From Brevibacterium linens ATCC 9172 (GTDB lineage Bacteria; Actinomycetota; Actinomycetes; Actinomycetales; Brevibacteriaceae), in assembly GCF_900169165.1 (NCBI RefSeq), contig NZ_FXYY01000001.1, forward strand, positions 124,001-188,000: DNA of 64,000 bases, given 5' to 3'. Shown piece after piece: positions 17,862-27,214 of the stretch. Both the position numbers and the translations under genes were made by a program. The notes beneath the pieces were generated by a model. The model was given only the letters and a program-made list of their open reading frames with translations. It was not told the DNA's origin and searched no databases. The first letter of the stretch is position 1. Each line of letters starts with the position of its first letter.

Positions 17862-18905
17862 ACATCACCCCTGTTGGCCGCCCTGCGTTCGGAGCCGGTT
17901 TCACACACTCCCGTCTGGTTCATGCGGCAGGCCGGCCGCTCCCTGCCCGAGTACCGTAAGCTGCGCGAAGGCACACAGATGCTCGACGCCTGCCGCGACC
18001 CCGAGATGGTCTCCGAGATCACTCTCCAGCCGGTCCGCCGCCACGGCGTCGACGCGGCCATCTTCTTCTCCGATATCGTCGTCCCGCTCCAGGCCGCCGG
18101 TGTCGATGTGGAGATCGTTCCCGGCGTCGGGCCGGTCATCGCCTCCCCGGTGCGCTCCCGCGCCGATATCGACGCCCTGCCCGAACTCGACGCCGCCGAT
18201 ATCCCCGATATCGCCGAATCGGTCCAGCGGGTGACCGCCGAACTCGGCGAGGCCACCCCGCTCATCGGATTCGCCGGCGCTCCGTTCACGCTGGCCAGCT
18301 ACCTCATCGAAGGCGGGCCGAGCAAGAACCACGAGAAGACGAAATCACTCATGGTCTCCGACCCCGAGGCGTTCTCGACGCTGCTGAACAAGCTTGCGCA
18401 GATGTCGGCGACCTTCATCGACGTGCAGCTGAACGCCGGTGCCAAGGCTTTCCAGCTCTTCGACTCCTGGGCCGGCTACCTCGCTCGGGAGGACTACGAG
18501 AACCAGGTCCTCGAACACTCGACCGAGGTCTTCGACGCACTGTCCGGACACGATGTGCCCAGCATCCATTTCGGCGTGCAGACCGGTGAGCTGCTCGGCT
18601 CCATGGCTCGTGCCGGGTCCACCGCCGTCGGCGTCGACTTCCGCGTCGACCTCGCCGATGCCGCGACGCGGGTCAACCCCGGTCAGGCGCTCCAGGGCAA
18701 CCTCGACCCGGCCCTGCTCTTCGCCCCGTGGGAGGCGCTGGCCGCCCGCGTCGAGGCGATCGTGCGCACGGGACTCGAACTCGATCGCGGATTCGTCTTC
18801 AACCTCGGCCACGGGGTCCTGCCCGACACCGACCCCGAGGTGCCCGGTCGCGTCGTCGACCTCGTCCACCGCATCTCGGCAGAGATCCTCGGCGGCCGCG
18901 GCTGA
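17859..18905 (+). CDS. hemE: Uroporphyrinogen decarboxylase
   Basis: 348 aa. It decarboxylates uroporphyrinogen III to coproporphyrinogen III. The N-terminal signature WFMRQAGRSLPEYRKLRE and the catalytic aspartate segment IFFSDIVVPLQA are clear; LFDSWAGYLA is the second signature. First gene of the hemE-hemY-hemQ cluster; hemY starts 5 bases after its stop. The transcript appears leaderless (GAAGAT -10 at 17847). Confidence 0.97.
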   Translation: MTSPLLAALRSEPVSHTPVWFMRQAGRSLPEYRKLREGTQMLDACRDPEMVSEITLQPVRRHGVDAAIFFSDIVVPLQAAGVDVEIVPGVGPVIASPVRSRADIDALPELDAADIPDIAESVQRVTAELGEATPLIGFAGAPFTLASYLIEGGPSKNHEKTKSLMVSDPEAFSTLLNKLAQMSATFIDVQLNAGAKAFQLFDSWAGYLAREDYENQVLEHSTEVFDALSGHDVPSIHFGVQTGELLGSMARAGSTAVGVDFRVDLADAATRVNPGQALQGNLDPALLFAPWEALAARVEAIVRTGLELDRGFVFNLGHGVLPDTDPEVPGRVVDLVHRISAEILGGRG

Positions 18906-18909
18906 TCCG

Positions 18910-20325
18910 ATGAGTGAGATCACCGTCGTCGGAGGAGGGATCTCCGGCCTCGTCGCCGCCTACCGGCTCTCCGGCGACCACCGAGTCACCGTGCTGGAAG
19001 CCGGCGACCGCCTCGGCGGCTGTCTGAAAGCAACCACGCTCGATGGTGCCGTGCCGGTGGGCATCGACACCGGAGCCGAAGCGAGTCTCAACCGTCGTCC
19101 GGAGACCAAGGGGCTGGCCGCCGAACTCGGCCTCCACTCCGTGTTCCCCTCGACTCAGCACAGTTCGCAGGTGCTCAGCAGGGGAGACCTGCACGCGATT
19201 CCCAAACGCACGATCATGGGGGTGCCCGCCGAGGCGTCCGAGGTCGAAGCCCTCATCGGCGCCGAGGCGGCCGCTCGCTTGGCGGCCGAACGGATCACCC
19301 CGCCGATCGAGGGTGATGACGTCTCACTCGGGGACTTCCTGTCCGCGCGCCTCGGCGGCGCCATCGTCGACGCACTCGTCGATCCTCTGCTCGGTGGGGT
19401 GTACGCAGGCCGCTGCCGGGACCTGTCCTTGGCCGAAACGGTGCCCGCACTGCTGCCCGCCGCGGTCGAGGGCACCTCGGTGCTCGATCTCGTCGCGCAG
19501 CTCCTGAACGCCCGCGACGCCAAGACCGCGTCGGCCGGGAGCCCGGAACCGGTGTTCATGAGCTTCGAAGGCGGAATCAACAGCCTCATCCCGGCCCTGC
19601 ATCAGGCGATCGTGCTGGGCGGCGGGACGGTCCGCCTCGGTGCCGGTGTCACCGGGATCGACCGCGACGGTGAGAAGTGGATCGTCCGCGGTGAGGGGGG
19701 CGACATCGAATCCGATGGGCTCGTCCTCGCCACGCCCGCGCATGTGACCGCCGGGCTGCTGAGGCCGGTGGCCCCGGAATCGGCGGGTCGCCTCGGCGAG
19801 ATTCCCTCTGCCTCCACTGCGCTGGTTGCCGCTCTCGTCGACCTCGGGGGAATCGAGCTGGAGGGGTCGGGGTTCCTCGTGCCCGCGACCGAGGGCACAT
19901 TCATCAAGGCTTCGACATTCGTGTCGAACAAGTGGCCGTGGACGGCTGACCACATCCCCGCGGGGACGGCCCTGGTGCGGATGAGCATCGGACGCTTCGG
20001 CGACGGGCCCGAGGTGTGGAGCAGTCTGTCCGATGAGGAGATCATCCAACGAGCCTTCGCCGACTGGCAGACGATCACCTCCCGCCCGGAGTCGCAGCTG
20101 CTCGGTTCGGAAGTTCAGCGCTGGGACTCCGCACTGCCGCAGTACCTGCCCGGCCATGCCGGACGCATCGCCGCCGTCGACGCGGAGATCGCGGGCCTGC
20201 CCGGCCTCGAACTCGCCGGATCCGCCTTCGGCGGAGTCGGCATTCCCGCCTGCACTGCCCGCGCGGACGCAGCTGCCCAGAGACTGAACCGACCCGCCGA
20301 TGACGACCGTGACACTTCAGAATGA
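18910..20325 (+). CDS. hemY: Coproporphyrinogen III oxidase (HemY type, oxygen-dependent)
   Basis: 471 aa flavoprotein. The FAD Rossmann motif [17 protein letters not shown] starts at residue 5 and EAGDRLGG follows; the C-terminal FAD site reads [20 protein letters not shown]. In actinobacteria this family (cgoX in the newer scheme) oxidises coproporphyrinogen III to coproporphyrin III. An open frame extends back to 18439 inside hemE, but ATG 18910 lies 5 bases after the hemE stop and starts at the Rossmann strand. The hemQ message overlaps its end. Confidence 0.95.
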   Translation: MSEITVVGGGISGLVAAYRLSGDHRVTVLEAGDRLGGCLKATTLDGAVPVGIDTGAEASLNRRPETKGLAAELGLHSVFPSTQHSSQVLSRGDLHAIPKRTIMGVPAEASEVEALIGAEAAARLAAERITPPIEGDDVSLGDFLSARLGGAIVDALVDPLLGGVYAGRCRDLSLAETVPALLPAAVEGTSVLDLVAQLLNARDAKTASAGSPEPVFMSFEGGINSLIPALHQAIVLGGGTVRLGAGVTGIDRDGEKWIVRGEGGDIESDGLVLATPAHVTAGLLRPVAPESAGRLGEIPSASTALVAALVDLGGIELEGSGFLVPATEGTFIKASTFVSNKWPWTADHIPAGTALVRMSIGRFGDGPEVWSSLSDEEIIQRAFADWQTITSRPESQLLGSEVQRWDSALPQYLPGHAGRIAAVDAEIAGLPGLELAGSAFGGVGIPACTARADAAAQRLNRPADDDRDTSE

Positions 20326-20347
20326 AGATAAGACAGAAGGAGCAGAT

Positions 20348-21058
20348 ATGAGCGAATACACTCAGCCCACCGACGGCCAGATCGACGAAGCGAACGAGCA
20401 GACACGGTATATCGCCTACTCCGTCTTCGCGTCAGCGGCAGAGCTCGGCGATGCCGATCGCAGGGAACTCGCCGATGAGCTGCATGCGGCTCTGGCGCCC
20501 CTGGCCGAACGCGGCCTCGTCGTGCGCGGAATCTACGACGTCTCGGCTCTGCGCGCCGATGCCGACGTCATGTTCTGGTACCACGCCCCCGAGATCGAGG
20601 TCGTCCAGGCCGCGTACTCGGCGATCCGTCGCAGCCTCATCGGCGGAGTGCTCGAACCCGTCTGGTCCGTCGTCGGAATCCACCGTCCTGCGGAGTTCAA
20701 CAAGGCACACTTGCCGGCTCTGCTGACCGATCCGGAACCCGGCGACTACATCTGCGTGTACCCGTTCGTGCGGTCATACGACTGGTACCTCCTCGACCCC
20801 GCCGAACGGGCGACGATGCTGCGCGACCACGGTATGGCCGCCGCCGGCTACAAGGACATCAAGGCGAACACGATCGCGTCCTTCGCTCTCGGCGACTACG
20901 AATGGCTGCTGGCCTTCGAAGCCGCCGAGCTCCACCGCATCGTCGACCTCATGCGCGACCTGCGCAACACCGAGGCGCGTCTGCACGTGCGTGAAGAGGT
21001 TCCGTTCTACACCGGACCGCGTCGCGAACTCGTCGACATCATCTCCGACTGGCGCTGA
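20348..21058 (+). CDS. hemQ: Coproheme decarboxylase (ChdC/HemQ)
   Basis: 236 aa of the chlorite-dismutase-like fold. It converts Fe-coproporphyrin III (coproheme) to haem b with peroxide, the last step of the pathway. The segment [22 protein letters not shown] holds the likely catalytic tyrosine and proximal histidine; [20 protein letters not shown] is the second half of the site. I chose ATG 20348 because AAGGAG lies 7 bases before it; the open frame from 20300 overlaps hemY. Followed by a strong terminator, so the operon is hemE-hemY-hemQ. Confidence 0.94.
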   Translation: MSEYTQPTDGQIDEANEQTRYIAYSVFASAAELGDADRRELADELHAALAPLAERGLVVRGIYDVSALRADADVMFWYHAPEIEVVQAAYSAIRRSLIGGVLEPVWSVVGIHRPAEFNKAHLPALLTDPEPGDYICVYPFVRSYDWYLLDPAERATMLRDHGMAAAGYKDIKANTIASFALGDYEWLLAFEAAELHRIVDLMRDLRNTEARLHVREEVPFYTGPRRELVDIISDWR

Positions 21059-21124
21059 CCGACCGTCGTTCGCCCCGCCGGGTCCGAGAGCGGGCCTGAG
21101 GCCGGCAGAATCTGTGGCAGCGAG

Positions 21125-21157
21125 AGGGCCGCCGCACCGATCCGGTGCGGCGGCCCT
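21125..21157 (+). terminator. Terminator of the haem operon, about 15-bp stem
   Basis: AGGGCCGCCGCACCG (21125-21139) pairs with CGGTGCGGCGGCCCT (21143-21157) round ATC, followed by T. Confidence 0.88.
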
Positions 21158-21204
21158 TCGCGTGGTCGGGGAGTGACCGGCGGCTATCTGCTGCCCTTCG
21201 TCGG

Positions 21205-21480
21205 CTACTTGCTGCCCTTCTTGACCACATAGGAGTGACCGTTGGCGTCGGTGCGCATCTGAAGCCCCATGGCATCGAGCTGCTGATGCCGCAGAGTCTC
21301 GTCCTCGAAGTATCCGCCCGGACGCGTGTTGTCGACCTGGGCCGGGCCGACGATCTTGCGGAAGAAGTTGTTGAGCCAGCCCACCCCACGCTGAGACCCC
21401 GGATACTGACCGCCCTTCCGCGCCGAACGGTCCTGCCTGCGTTCGGAACCATCGGCGGAAGGCTGCGAGGAGGACGACAT
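21205..21480 (-). CDS. Small basic protein, unknown
   Basis: 91 aa, starting MSSSSQPSADGSERRQDRSA. The first 35 residues are polar and disordered; the rest contains GVGWLNNFFRKIVGPAQVDN and ends HSYVVKKGSK. No membrane segment or known domain. TAGGAT on the minus strand ends 7 bases before the ATG, so the message would be almost leaderless. Divergent from the marR-type gene and close to its operator, so it may share that control. Confidence 0.6.
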   Translation of the reverse strand: MSSSSQPSADGSERRQDRSARKGGQYPGSQRGVGWLNNFFRKIVGPAQVDNTRPGGYFEDETLRHQQLDAMGLQMRTDANGHSYVVKKGSK

Positions 21481-21537
21481 AGAGGGGATCCTATCGACGT
21501 GGTGCCGCATGGGCTCGGACGGTCATACTTCATCAAC

Positions 21538-21563
21538 AGTGTACACTAATCATTAGTGCACTA
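21538..21563. promoter_or_regulatory. Overlapping palindromes, probable MarR operator
   Basis: AGTGTACACT (21538-21547) and TAGTGCACTA (21554-21563) are each perfect 10-bp palindromes, and CACTAATCATTAGTG (21544-21558) between them is a 15-bp palindrome. The AT-rich patch is 18 bases before the GTG of the marR-type gene and about 58 bases from the divergent small gene. Confidence 0.6.
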
Positions 21564-21580
21564 AGTAATTCCTGAAGAGG

Positions 21581-22099
21581 GTGCACGCCCTGTTTGCCGA
21601 GGCGGAGGATCGACGACGCACGATGCTGGAATCTCAACGTTCGACAGAGCAGCTGGACAATCCGCTCGCGCTCGAGGCCCAGATCTGCTTCGCACTGGCG
21701 GTGGCCTCTCGCGGGGTGATCGGTGCCTATCGGTCCGTGCTCGAACCGCTGGGCCTGACCCATCCGCAGTATCTGGTCATGCTCGCGCTGTGGCAGCGCG
21801 AGAGGCTGCCGGTGCGTGAGATCGCCCGGCTGCTGCGCCTCGAACCTGCCACTGTGTCTCCGCTGGTCAAACGCCTCGAAGCGCTGGACTATGTGACGAA
21901 GACGCGCAGTGGCAGCGACGAGCGGATCGTCGAGGTCACGCTCACCGCCACCGGCCGTGAGCTGCGCAGGACCGCCGAGGCGATTCCCGGGACGATGATG
22001 GCCAAGCTCGGCATGGACGTCGACGGAGTGCGCGAACTGCACGCGGTGATGCAGAAGATCATCGCCTCCGTCGACGCTGCGGCCGAGGCCGACGACTGA
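21581..22099 (+). CDS. MarR family transcriptional regulator
   Basis: 172 aa from GTG 21581. The winged helix is at about residues 50-125: LTHPQYLVMLALWQ, then the recognition region LPVREIARLLRLEPATVSPLVKRLE and the wing TRSGSDERIVEVTLTATGREL. Such proteins often sense phenolics or oxidants; no cysteine of the OhrR type stands at the N-terminus beyond ICFALA. The true start may be ATG 21623 (GGAGG 14 bases upstream). Operator-like palindromes lie just upstream, so autoregulation is likely. Convergent with the acetyltransferase gene. Confidence 0.85.
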   Translation: MHALFAEAEDRRRTMLESQRSTEQLDNPLALEAQICFALAVASRGVIGAYRSVLEPLGLTHPQYLVMLALWQRERLPVREIARLLRLEPATVSPLVKRLEALDYVTKTRSGSDERIVEVTLTATGRELRRTAEAIPGTMMAKLGMDVDGVRELHAVMQKIIASVDAAAEADD

Positions 22100-22103
22100 A
22101 CGA

Positions 22104-22646
22104 TCAGCCCGCCGGGCGCTCCATCGGGGTGTGTTCGATCCCGTCCTCGTCGAAGCGGGAACCATTCGGGACGAAGCCGAAGGACGAGTACAGCCGGCCG
22201 AGGTGCGACTGCGCATTGAGCGTCAGCGGTGTGGCCGACCAGGCGTCGACGATGTCGCCGAGCAGTCGCCGGCCCCAGCCCTGACCGCGGGCGTCGGGGT
22301 GGGTGGCAACGCGACTGATGCTGCGCGCCCCGGGCCGGGCGGCCGGTCCGTCGGGAACGTCTGCCGGAAGCAGCCGGGCGTAGGCCCATGGCGAGAGATC
22401 GCGTCCGTGCTCGGCACCGTGAGTGTCCGACATCGCTGTGGCCGGTCGCGGGTAGAAGAAGTGCAGCGTCTCCGGCAGGGTGTCGACTCCATCGGCGTCG
22501 AGGAAGACGCATTCCTGTTCGACGACGAAGGCGAGGGAGCGCAGCTGCAGGATTCCGTAGAGCTCTGCGGGCAGGAGCTGGTCGAAGGTCTTCACGACCG
22601 GTTCGGTCGCCTCGGTCGCCTCGGTGATGCGAGGAGCAGCTGTCAC
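22104..22646 (-). CDS. ElaA-like GNAT N-acetyltransferase
   Basis: 180 aa. The N-terminal half has the ElaA signature FDQLLPAELYGILQLRSLAF followed by VVEQECVFLDADGVD; the acetyl-CoA loop is THPDARGQGWGRRLLGDI. The substrate is unknown. I start it at GTG 22644-22646, one base after the msrB stop (TGA-G-GTG), so it is translationally coupled to msrB; the longer open frame into msrB is a shadow. ElaA members elsewhere usually have about 150 residues; this one carries extra Pro/Asp-rich residues in the middle. Confidence 0.85.
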   Translation of the reverse strand: MTAAPRITEATEATEPVVKTFDQLLPAELYGILQLRSLAFVVEQECVFLDADGVDTLPETLHFFYPRPATAMSDTHGAEHGRDLSPWAYARLLPADVPDGPAARPGARSISRVATHPDARGQGWGRRLLGDIVDAWSATPLTLNAQSHLGRLYSSFGFVPNGSRFDEDGIEHTPMERPAG

Positions 22647-22647
22647 C

Positions 22648-23097
22648 TCAGCTGTCCGCAGCGTCGGTGTTGAGCTTGAGGGAGATCGAGTTGATGCAGT
22701 AGCGCTGGTCGGTGGGAGTGCCGTAGCCCTCGCCGGAGAAGACATGGCCCATGTGCGAATCGCAGTTCGCGCAGCGGACCTCGACGCGTTCCATACCCAT
22801 TGAGGTGTCGCGGATGTAGCGGACCCGGTCTTCGGCCAGAGGCGCGTAGAACGACGGCCAGCCGCAGTGTGAGGCGAACTTCTTCTCCGACGGGAACAGG
22901 TCGGCTCCGCAGGCCCGACATTGGTACATCCCCGCTGCCGTCTCATCGTTGTACTCACCGGTGAAGGGGCGTTCGGTTCCGCCCTGGCGCAGCACTGCGA
23001 ACTCCTCGGGCGTGAGCACGTCCTGCCAGCGGATCTCCTCGGCAGCGGCCCCCTCGTTCGTCGACGTTCCAGCGTTGATATCTGATGACTGAGTCAT
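22648..23097 (-). CDS. msrB: Peptide-methionine (R)-S-oxide reductase
   Basis: 149 aa. It reduces methionine-R-sulfoxide in proteins. Zinc cysteines are CRAC (about residues 59-62) and CANC (about residues 108-111); HCGWPSF and the catalytic RYCINS near the C-terminus are intact. GGAGG seven bases before the ATG at 23095-23097. It heads a two-gene operon with the ElaA-like acetyltransferase. In mycobacteria msrB also lies next to the hemE-hemY-hemQ block. Confidence 0.96.
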   Translation of the reverse strand: MTQSSDINAGTSTNEGAAAEEIRWQDVLTPEEFAVLRQGGTERPFTGEYNDETAAGMYQCRACGADLFPSEKKFASHCGWPSFYAPLAEDRVRYIRDTSMGMERVEVRCANCDSHMGHVFSGEGYGTPTDQRYCINSISLKLNTDAADS

Positions 23098-23253
23098 CGT
23101 GACCTCCGGTCTCTGTCCTTCACGGTGATTGCGGTGCGGGGGAGATGGTCTCCGCCCCTGGTGAGTGCAACCGCGAGCAGCACTCGCCCATTCCGCACAA
23201 CAGCGTTTGGTGCCTGATCATTCCGTAGGCAACAATGAACACAGGAGGTTTTC

Positions 23254-24453
23254 ATGGTCCGCGACACGAAGTTCCCCGCCCGCCTGCTTGCCGCCGGTAT
23301 CGGCGTCGGCGCAGGACTCGGTGCCCTGATCTCTGTGGCGTCGTCGGGCTTGGCTGCCTACTTCGCCCGGAAGATCATCGTTCCGGAGAATGCGCCCGAA
23401 GAACTCGACATCCTGCACATCGACGGTTTCCCGCCGAATATGCGCATCCACCTGCCCGCCGATGAGGAGACCACGGTGCCCGGCACCTATGGGCTCTACT
23501 TCAATCAGGGCTCGGGACACGCGGTGATCGGCGACATCGTCGAATACGATCCGCGCTCGCGCACCGTCTCCCGGGAGATCCTGTCCGTCACCCGCGGTGA
23601 TATCCGCCGGGCCTGGCGGGGACGCTGGACCGGCATCGTCTATCCCGATCCGATCGCGGCCGGCGTGAACTTCGAGGACATCGAGATCCGCTCCGATGCC
23701 GGGAGCCTGCCCGCATGGCTGCTGCCGACCGATCACCCGGAGCCGCAGGACACCTGGGCGATCCTCATCCACGGTCGTGGGAGCACCCGCGCCGAAGGCC
23801 TGCGTGCCGCCCCCGTGCTCAACACCCTCGGAGTGCCGGCGATCGCCATGTCCTACCGAAACGACGCCGAGGTGCGAGTGGAGACCACATCACGCTACGG
23901 ACTCGGCGACACCGAATGGATCGACGTCGACGCGGCCATCGACTTCGCCGTCTCACACGGGGCGAAGAACATCGTGCTATTCGGCTGGTCGATGGGCGGT
24001 GCCATCGCCCTGCAGGCGGCCTCCCGCGGACGCAACCGCAGATTCGTGACCTCACTGGTCCTCGACGGGCCCGTCGTCGACTGGGTGAATGTGCTCGACG
24101 GGCAGGCGAAGAAGAACCTGCTGCCGACGCCGATCGCCAAACTCACACTCGAGATGATCACCCAGCCGTGGGCCCGTCCGATCACCGGGCTGGAGACCCC
24201 GCTCGACCTCGATCGCATGGACTGGGTGACCCGCGCCGCCGAACTCGATGTGCCCGTGCTGCTCATCCACTCCGATGACGACGAATTCGTCCCCTCCGGA
24301 CCGTCTCACGCTCTGGCCGGGGTCAGGCGGGACCTGGTGACGATGCCCGCATACAGCAAGGCTCATCACACGAAGGAATGGAACATCGACCCGGTGCGCT
24401 GGGAAGACGATGTCGCGAACTTCCTCGAGGCGAAGATCCTGCCCAAGGACTGA
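23254..24453 (+). CDS. Alpha/beta hydrolase with N-terminal membrane anchor
   Basis: 399 aa. An N-terminal hydrophobic stretch (GIGVGAGLGALISVASSGLA, about residues 13-32) is a signal anchor. The hydrolase fold has the oxyanion HGRGST, the nucleophile elbow GWSMGG (Ser about residue 246) and the acid/His region LLIHSDDDEFVP and KAHHTKEWN. The substrate is unknown; probably an esterase or peptidase acting at the membrane. AGGAGG six bases before the ATG. Convergent with the penicillin acylase gene, with an 11-bp tandem duplication in the gap. Confidence 0.85.
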   Translation: MVRDTKFPARLLAAGIGVGAGLGALISVASSGLAAYFARKIIVPENAPEELDILHIDGFPPNMRIHLPADEETTVPGTYGLYFNQGSGHAVIGDIVEYDPRSRTVSREILSVTRGDIRRAWRGRWTGIVYPDPIAAGVNFEDIEIRSDAGSLPAWLLPTDHPEPQDTWAILIHGRGSTRAEGLRAAPVLNTLGVPAIAMSYRNDAEVRVETTSRYGLGDTEWIDVDAAIDFAVSHGAKNIVLFGWSMGGAIALQAASRGRNRRFVTSLVLDGPVVDWVNVLDGQAKKNLLPTPIAKLTLEMITQPWARPITGLETPLDLDRMDWVTRAAELDVPVLLIHSDDDEFVPSGPSHALAGVRRDLVTMPAYSKAHHTKEWNIDPVRWEDDVANFLEAKILPKD

Positions 24454-24459
24454 GGCTCT

Positions 24460-24481
24460 GCCCTCACGGTGCCCTCACGGT
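24460..24481. repeat. 11-bp tandem duplication at a convergent gene end
   Basis: GCCCTCACGGT occurs at 24460-24470 and again at 24471-24481; the second copy includes the stop of the acylase gene. Similar in kind to the 22-bp repeat at 10392. Confidence 0.8.
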
Positions 24482-27180
24482 TCGAGCGTGATCGTGTCCT
24501 CAGCCGCCGCGGCCACCGCCTGCTTCGAATACGGCCAAGGGCGATTGACATTGGCGGCCCAATCATTCGTCTGATCGTCGTAATGGCGGTGGAAGGCATG
24601 CCCGGATGCTCCCGTGAGGTTGATCCAGTTCGACGCGTCGAAGTTCGACAGATCGACCGTCTGACGCATCGACGGCACCCAGTTCGTCTCATAGCCGACC
24701 GAGGCGTCCCAGCCGGTGGCATGGACGACTCCCGAGCCGCCCGAGACCTCATAGGGGCCGCGGTTGAACAGCTTCTCCACCGGTGTGATCCCGGATTCGC
24801 CGAGGCTGGCGTTGCGGATCGTCAGCCGGTGCAGGATTCCCCACCGCCACGTCACGGGCTCCGGTCCCAGCAGGTCCTCCGTCTCCGCCCACGCCGTCTT
24901 CATGGCCTTGCGCAGAGCCTCGTCCCGACCTTCGACGCCCTTGCTCGTCCACCACGTCGAATCCGGATCTTCGAGCAGCTCCGCGAGCACGAGGTGCCAC
25001 CGTGAACCGCCCGAGGGGGACACCCCGTCGGGCAGCTTCGAGCTGATCGTCTGCTCGAGCAGCGTCTTCGTGAGCACATTGAAGTAGGCGGCGCCCGCGC
25101 TGTTCGCGGAGTCGAAGCCGTTCCAGCTCTTCAGCAGCTTCTTCGCCTCGAGGATGTCCTCGTCACCATGGGAGTGGATCTTCACCGCTTCGGGGACGAG
25201 TTTCGCGGCGAACGGATTCTGGTCGTCGTCCTGGATCTCCGCCATGTCCATCGGCCGCAGCTTCCGGCCCTCGTCGACCGCGTCCTTGATGCGTTTTGTG
25301 ATGCGTCGGGCACGATCTCCGTAGTCGAAGTCCCCGCCCAGCTGCACGGTCTCGCCGGGGGCGGCGACCGGGTTGTTCGCGGTGACGATCCATCCGCGAT
25401 CGGGGTTGTACAGGTGTGGGAGGTCCTCGAAGTCGACCCAGCCCTGCCAATCCTCGTCGGATTTCCACCCGCGGCGGGGCACGGTGCCGTCGGCCTTGCC
25501 TCGGCGTGGGATCATCCCGGGGGCCTGATAGCCGATGTTCCCGGCGACATCGGCGTAGACGAGGTTCTGGGAGGGCACGTCGAACAGGGACGCCGCGTGC
25601 CGGAATTCCTGCCAGTTCGTGGCCTTGTTGATGGCGAACACCGCCGAGGCGGTCGTGCCCGGACGCAGAGCCGTCCAATCGAGGGCGAGACCATAGTGCT
25701 CCTCGGCCGGTCCCGACTTCGGGTCCTGCGAATCCACCCCGGTCGTCGCATCGAGTGCTTTGCGATACGTGCCGTCGAGCTTCGACACGAGTGGGCCGTT
25801 GCGGGTGGAGCGGATGGTGATCTCGCGCGGCTCCTCGCCCGCGACCTCGATCGTCTCCTTGCGCACCTGCAGCGGTTCGTCACCGTCGTCGTGGATGACC
25901 TTACCGTCGCGGATCTTCTCCACCACGAGGTCGGTGACATCTGCGCCGAGGTTCGTCAGTCCCCAGGCGATCGACTGGTTGTGGCCGATGACGACTCCCG
26001 GCAGTCCGGAGAAGGAGAAACCGGTGACGTCGAAGGGGCATTCGTCGGTGACCTTCTTGCATCGCAGTCCCACCTGGTACCACACCGAGGGCATCGCCGG
26101 GGCGAGGTGCGGGTCATTGGACAGCAGCGGTCGACCGGTGTTCGTGTGCTCCCCGGAGATCACCCACGAGTTCGACCCGATATCGTCGCTGTTCTGTCCC
26201 AGCATCGGCGGCAGCGATATGAGCGTATTCCGCAGTTCGAGGAGAGCAGCGGTCGGGACGGCCGCCTCGGTGGCGGTGTTCCCCGTTCGGGGTGCCTCGG
26301 TGACGGTGCCTCCGGCCCGTGCCTCATCGTCCCCCCGTGCACGGTCGCCGACTCGCGGCTTCTGTTCGACGTCGTCGCCGCTGCGGTCTTTCGGTGCCTT
26401 GTCGCCGGCTCTGCCGCCGAGGATCGTCGGACGCGTGGCATATGGGTAGTCCGGATAGAGGTCGCTCATCTGCTCGTCGGTGAGCTCCGAGCTGAGGATC
26501 GACCGGTCGATCTCGTCTTCGAGGTTCGATCGCAGATCCCAGGCCATGGCCTTGAGCCAGGCGACGCTGTCGACCGGGGTCCACTTCTCGACCTCGGTGC
26601 TGCCGGTCTCGAGGCCGAGGACGGCGTATTCGAGGGACAGCTCGGTGGGGGATTTGTCCTTGAGGTAGGCGTTGACCCCGTCCGCGTAGGCCTCGTAGTA
26701 GCCCAGACTCGTCTTGTCGAGCTTCTTCACCTCCTGCTCGGCGACCTTCCGCCAGCCGAGTGTGCGGATGAAGGTGTCGGTGCCCAGCTGGGATTCGCCG
26801 AAGAGTTCGGAGAGTCGTCCCGAGGTGACGTGTCGGCGGAAGTCCATCTCCCAGAACCGGTCCTGAGCGTGGACGTACCCCTGAGCCAGGAACAGGTCAT
26901 GGGCGGTTTCGGCCTCGATGGTCGGCACACCCGATTCGTCACGGTGGACGGTGACCGGCGCGTCGAGCCCCGGCAGCGAGATCTCGCCGTCGGTGGTCGG
27001 GAAGGAGCGGCGGACGAGGAACAGCCCGACGAGGGCGAGGATGACAGCGAGGATCAGGACTCCGGCGATGATGCGCAGCAGCACACGAGCGCTGACCGAC
27101 AGGGTGGATCCACTGGTTGGGCGGAGCACCTTGAGCAATGCGCTCGATTCGTTCTCATCCTGCGCATCGGGTGCCGCCAT
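24475..27180 (-). CDS. Penicillin acylase family N-terminal-nucleophile hydrolase
   Basis: 901 aa, membrane-anchored. A hydrophobic segment (about residues 33-57) is followed by the alpha-subunit region LGLDAPVTVHRDESGVPTI-like start, AETAHDLFLAQGYVHAQDRFWEMD, then the autoprocessing site DIGSNSW with nucleophile Ser at about residue 335, and the beta subunit. The family cleaves amides such as beta-lactam side chains or acyl-homoserine lactones; the substrate here is not predictable. The spacer before the Ser contains a charged insert of about 50 residues (about 260-312, rich in Gly, Asp, Arg). AAGGAG precedes the ATG. Confidence 0.9.
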   Translation of the reverse strand: MAAPDAQDENESSALLKVLRPTSGSTLSVSARVLLRIIAGVLILAVILALVGLFLVRRSFPTTDGEISLPGLDAPVTVHRDESGVPTIEAETAHDLFLAQGYVHAQDRFWEMDFRRHVTSGRLSELFGESQLGTDTFIRTLGWRKVAEQEVKKLDKTSLGYYEAYADGVNAYLKDKSPTELSLEYAVLGLETGSTEVEKWTPVDSVAWLKAMAWDLRSNLEDEIDRSILSSELTDEQMSDLYPDYPYATRPTILGGRAGDKAPKDRSGDDVEQKPRVGDRARGDDEARAGGTVTEAPRTGNTATEAAVPTAALLELRNTLISLPPMLGQNSDDIGSNSWVISGEHTNTGRPLLSNDPHLAPAMPSVWYQVGLRCKKVTDECPFDVTGFSFSGLPGVVIGHNQSIAWGLTNLGADVTDLVVEKIRDGKVIHDDGDEPLQVRKETIEVAGEEPREITIRSTRNGPLVSKLDGTYRKALDATTGVDSQDPKSGPAEEHYGLALDWTALRPGTTASAVFAINKATNWQEFRHAASLFDVPSQNLVYADVAGNIGYQAPGMIPRRGKADGTVPRRGWKSDEDWQGWVDFEDLPHLYNPDRGWIVTANNPVAAPGETVQLGGDFDYGDRARRITKRIKDAVDEGRKLRPMDMAEIQDDDQNPFAAKLVPEAVKIHSHGDEDILEAKKLLKSWNGFDSANSAGAAYFNVLTKTLLEQTISSKLPDGVSPSGGSRWHLVLAELLEDPDSTWWTSKGVEGRDEALRKAMKTAWAETEDLLGPEPVTWRWGILHRLTIRNASLGESGITPVEKLFNRGPYEVSGGSGVVHATGWDASVGYETNWVPSMRQTVDLSNFDASNWINLTGASGHAFHRHYDDQTNDWAANVNRPWPYSKQAVAAAAEDTITLEP

Positions 27181-27214
27181 GAGTCTCCTTCGGCCGTCCT
27201 GGAAGTTTCGGTTC

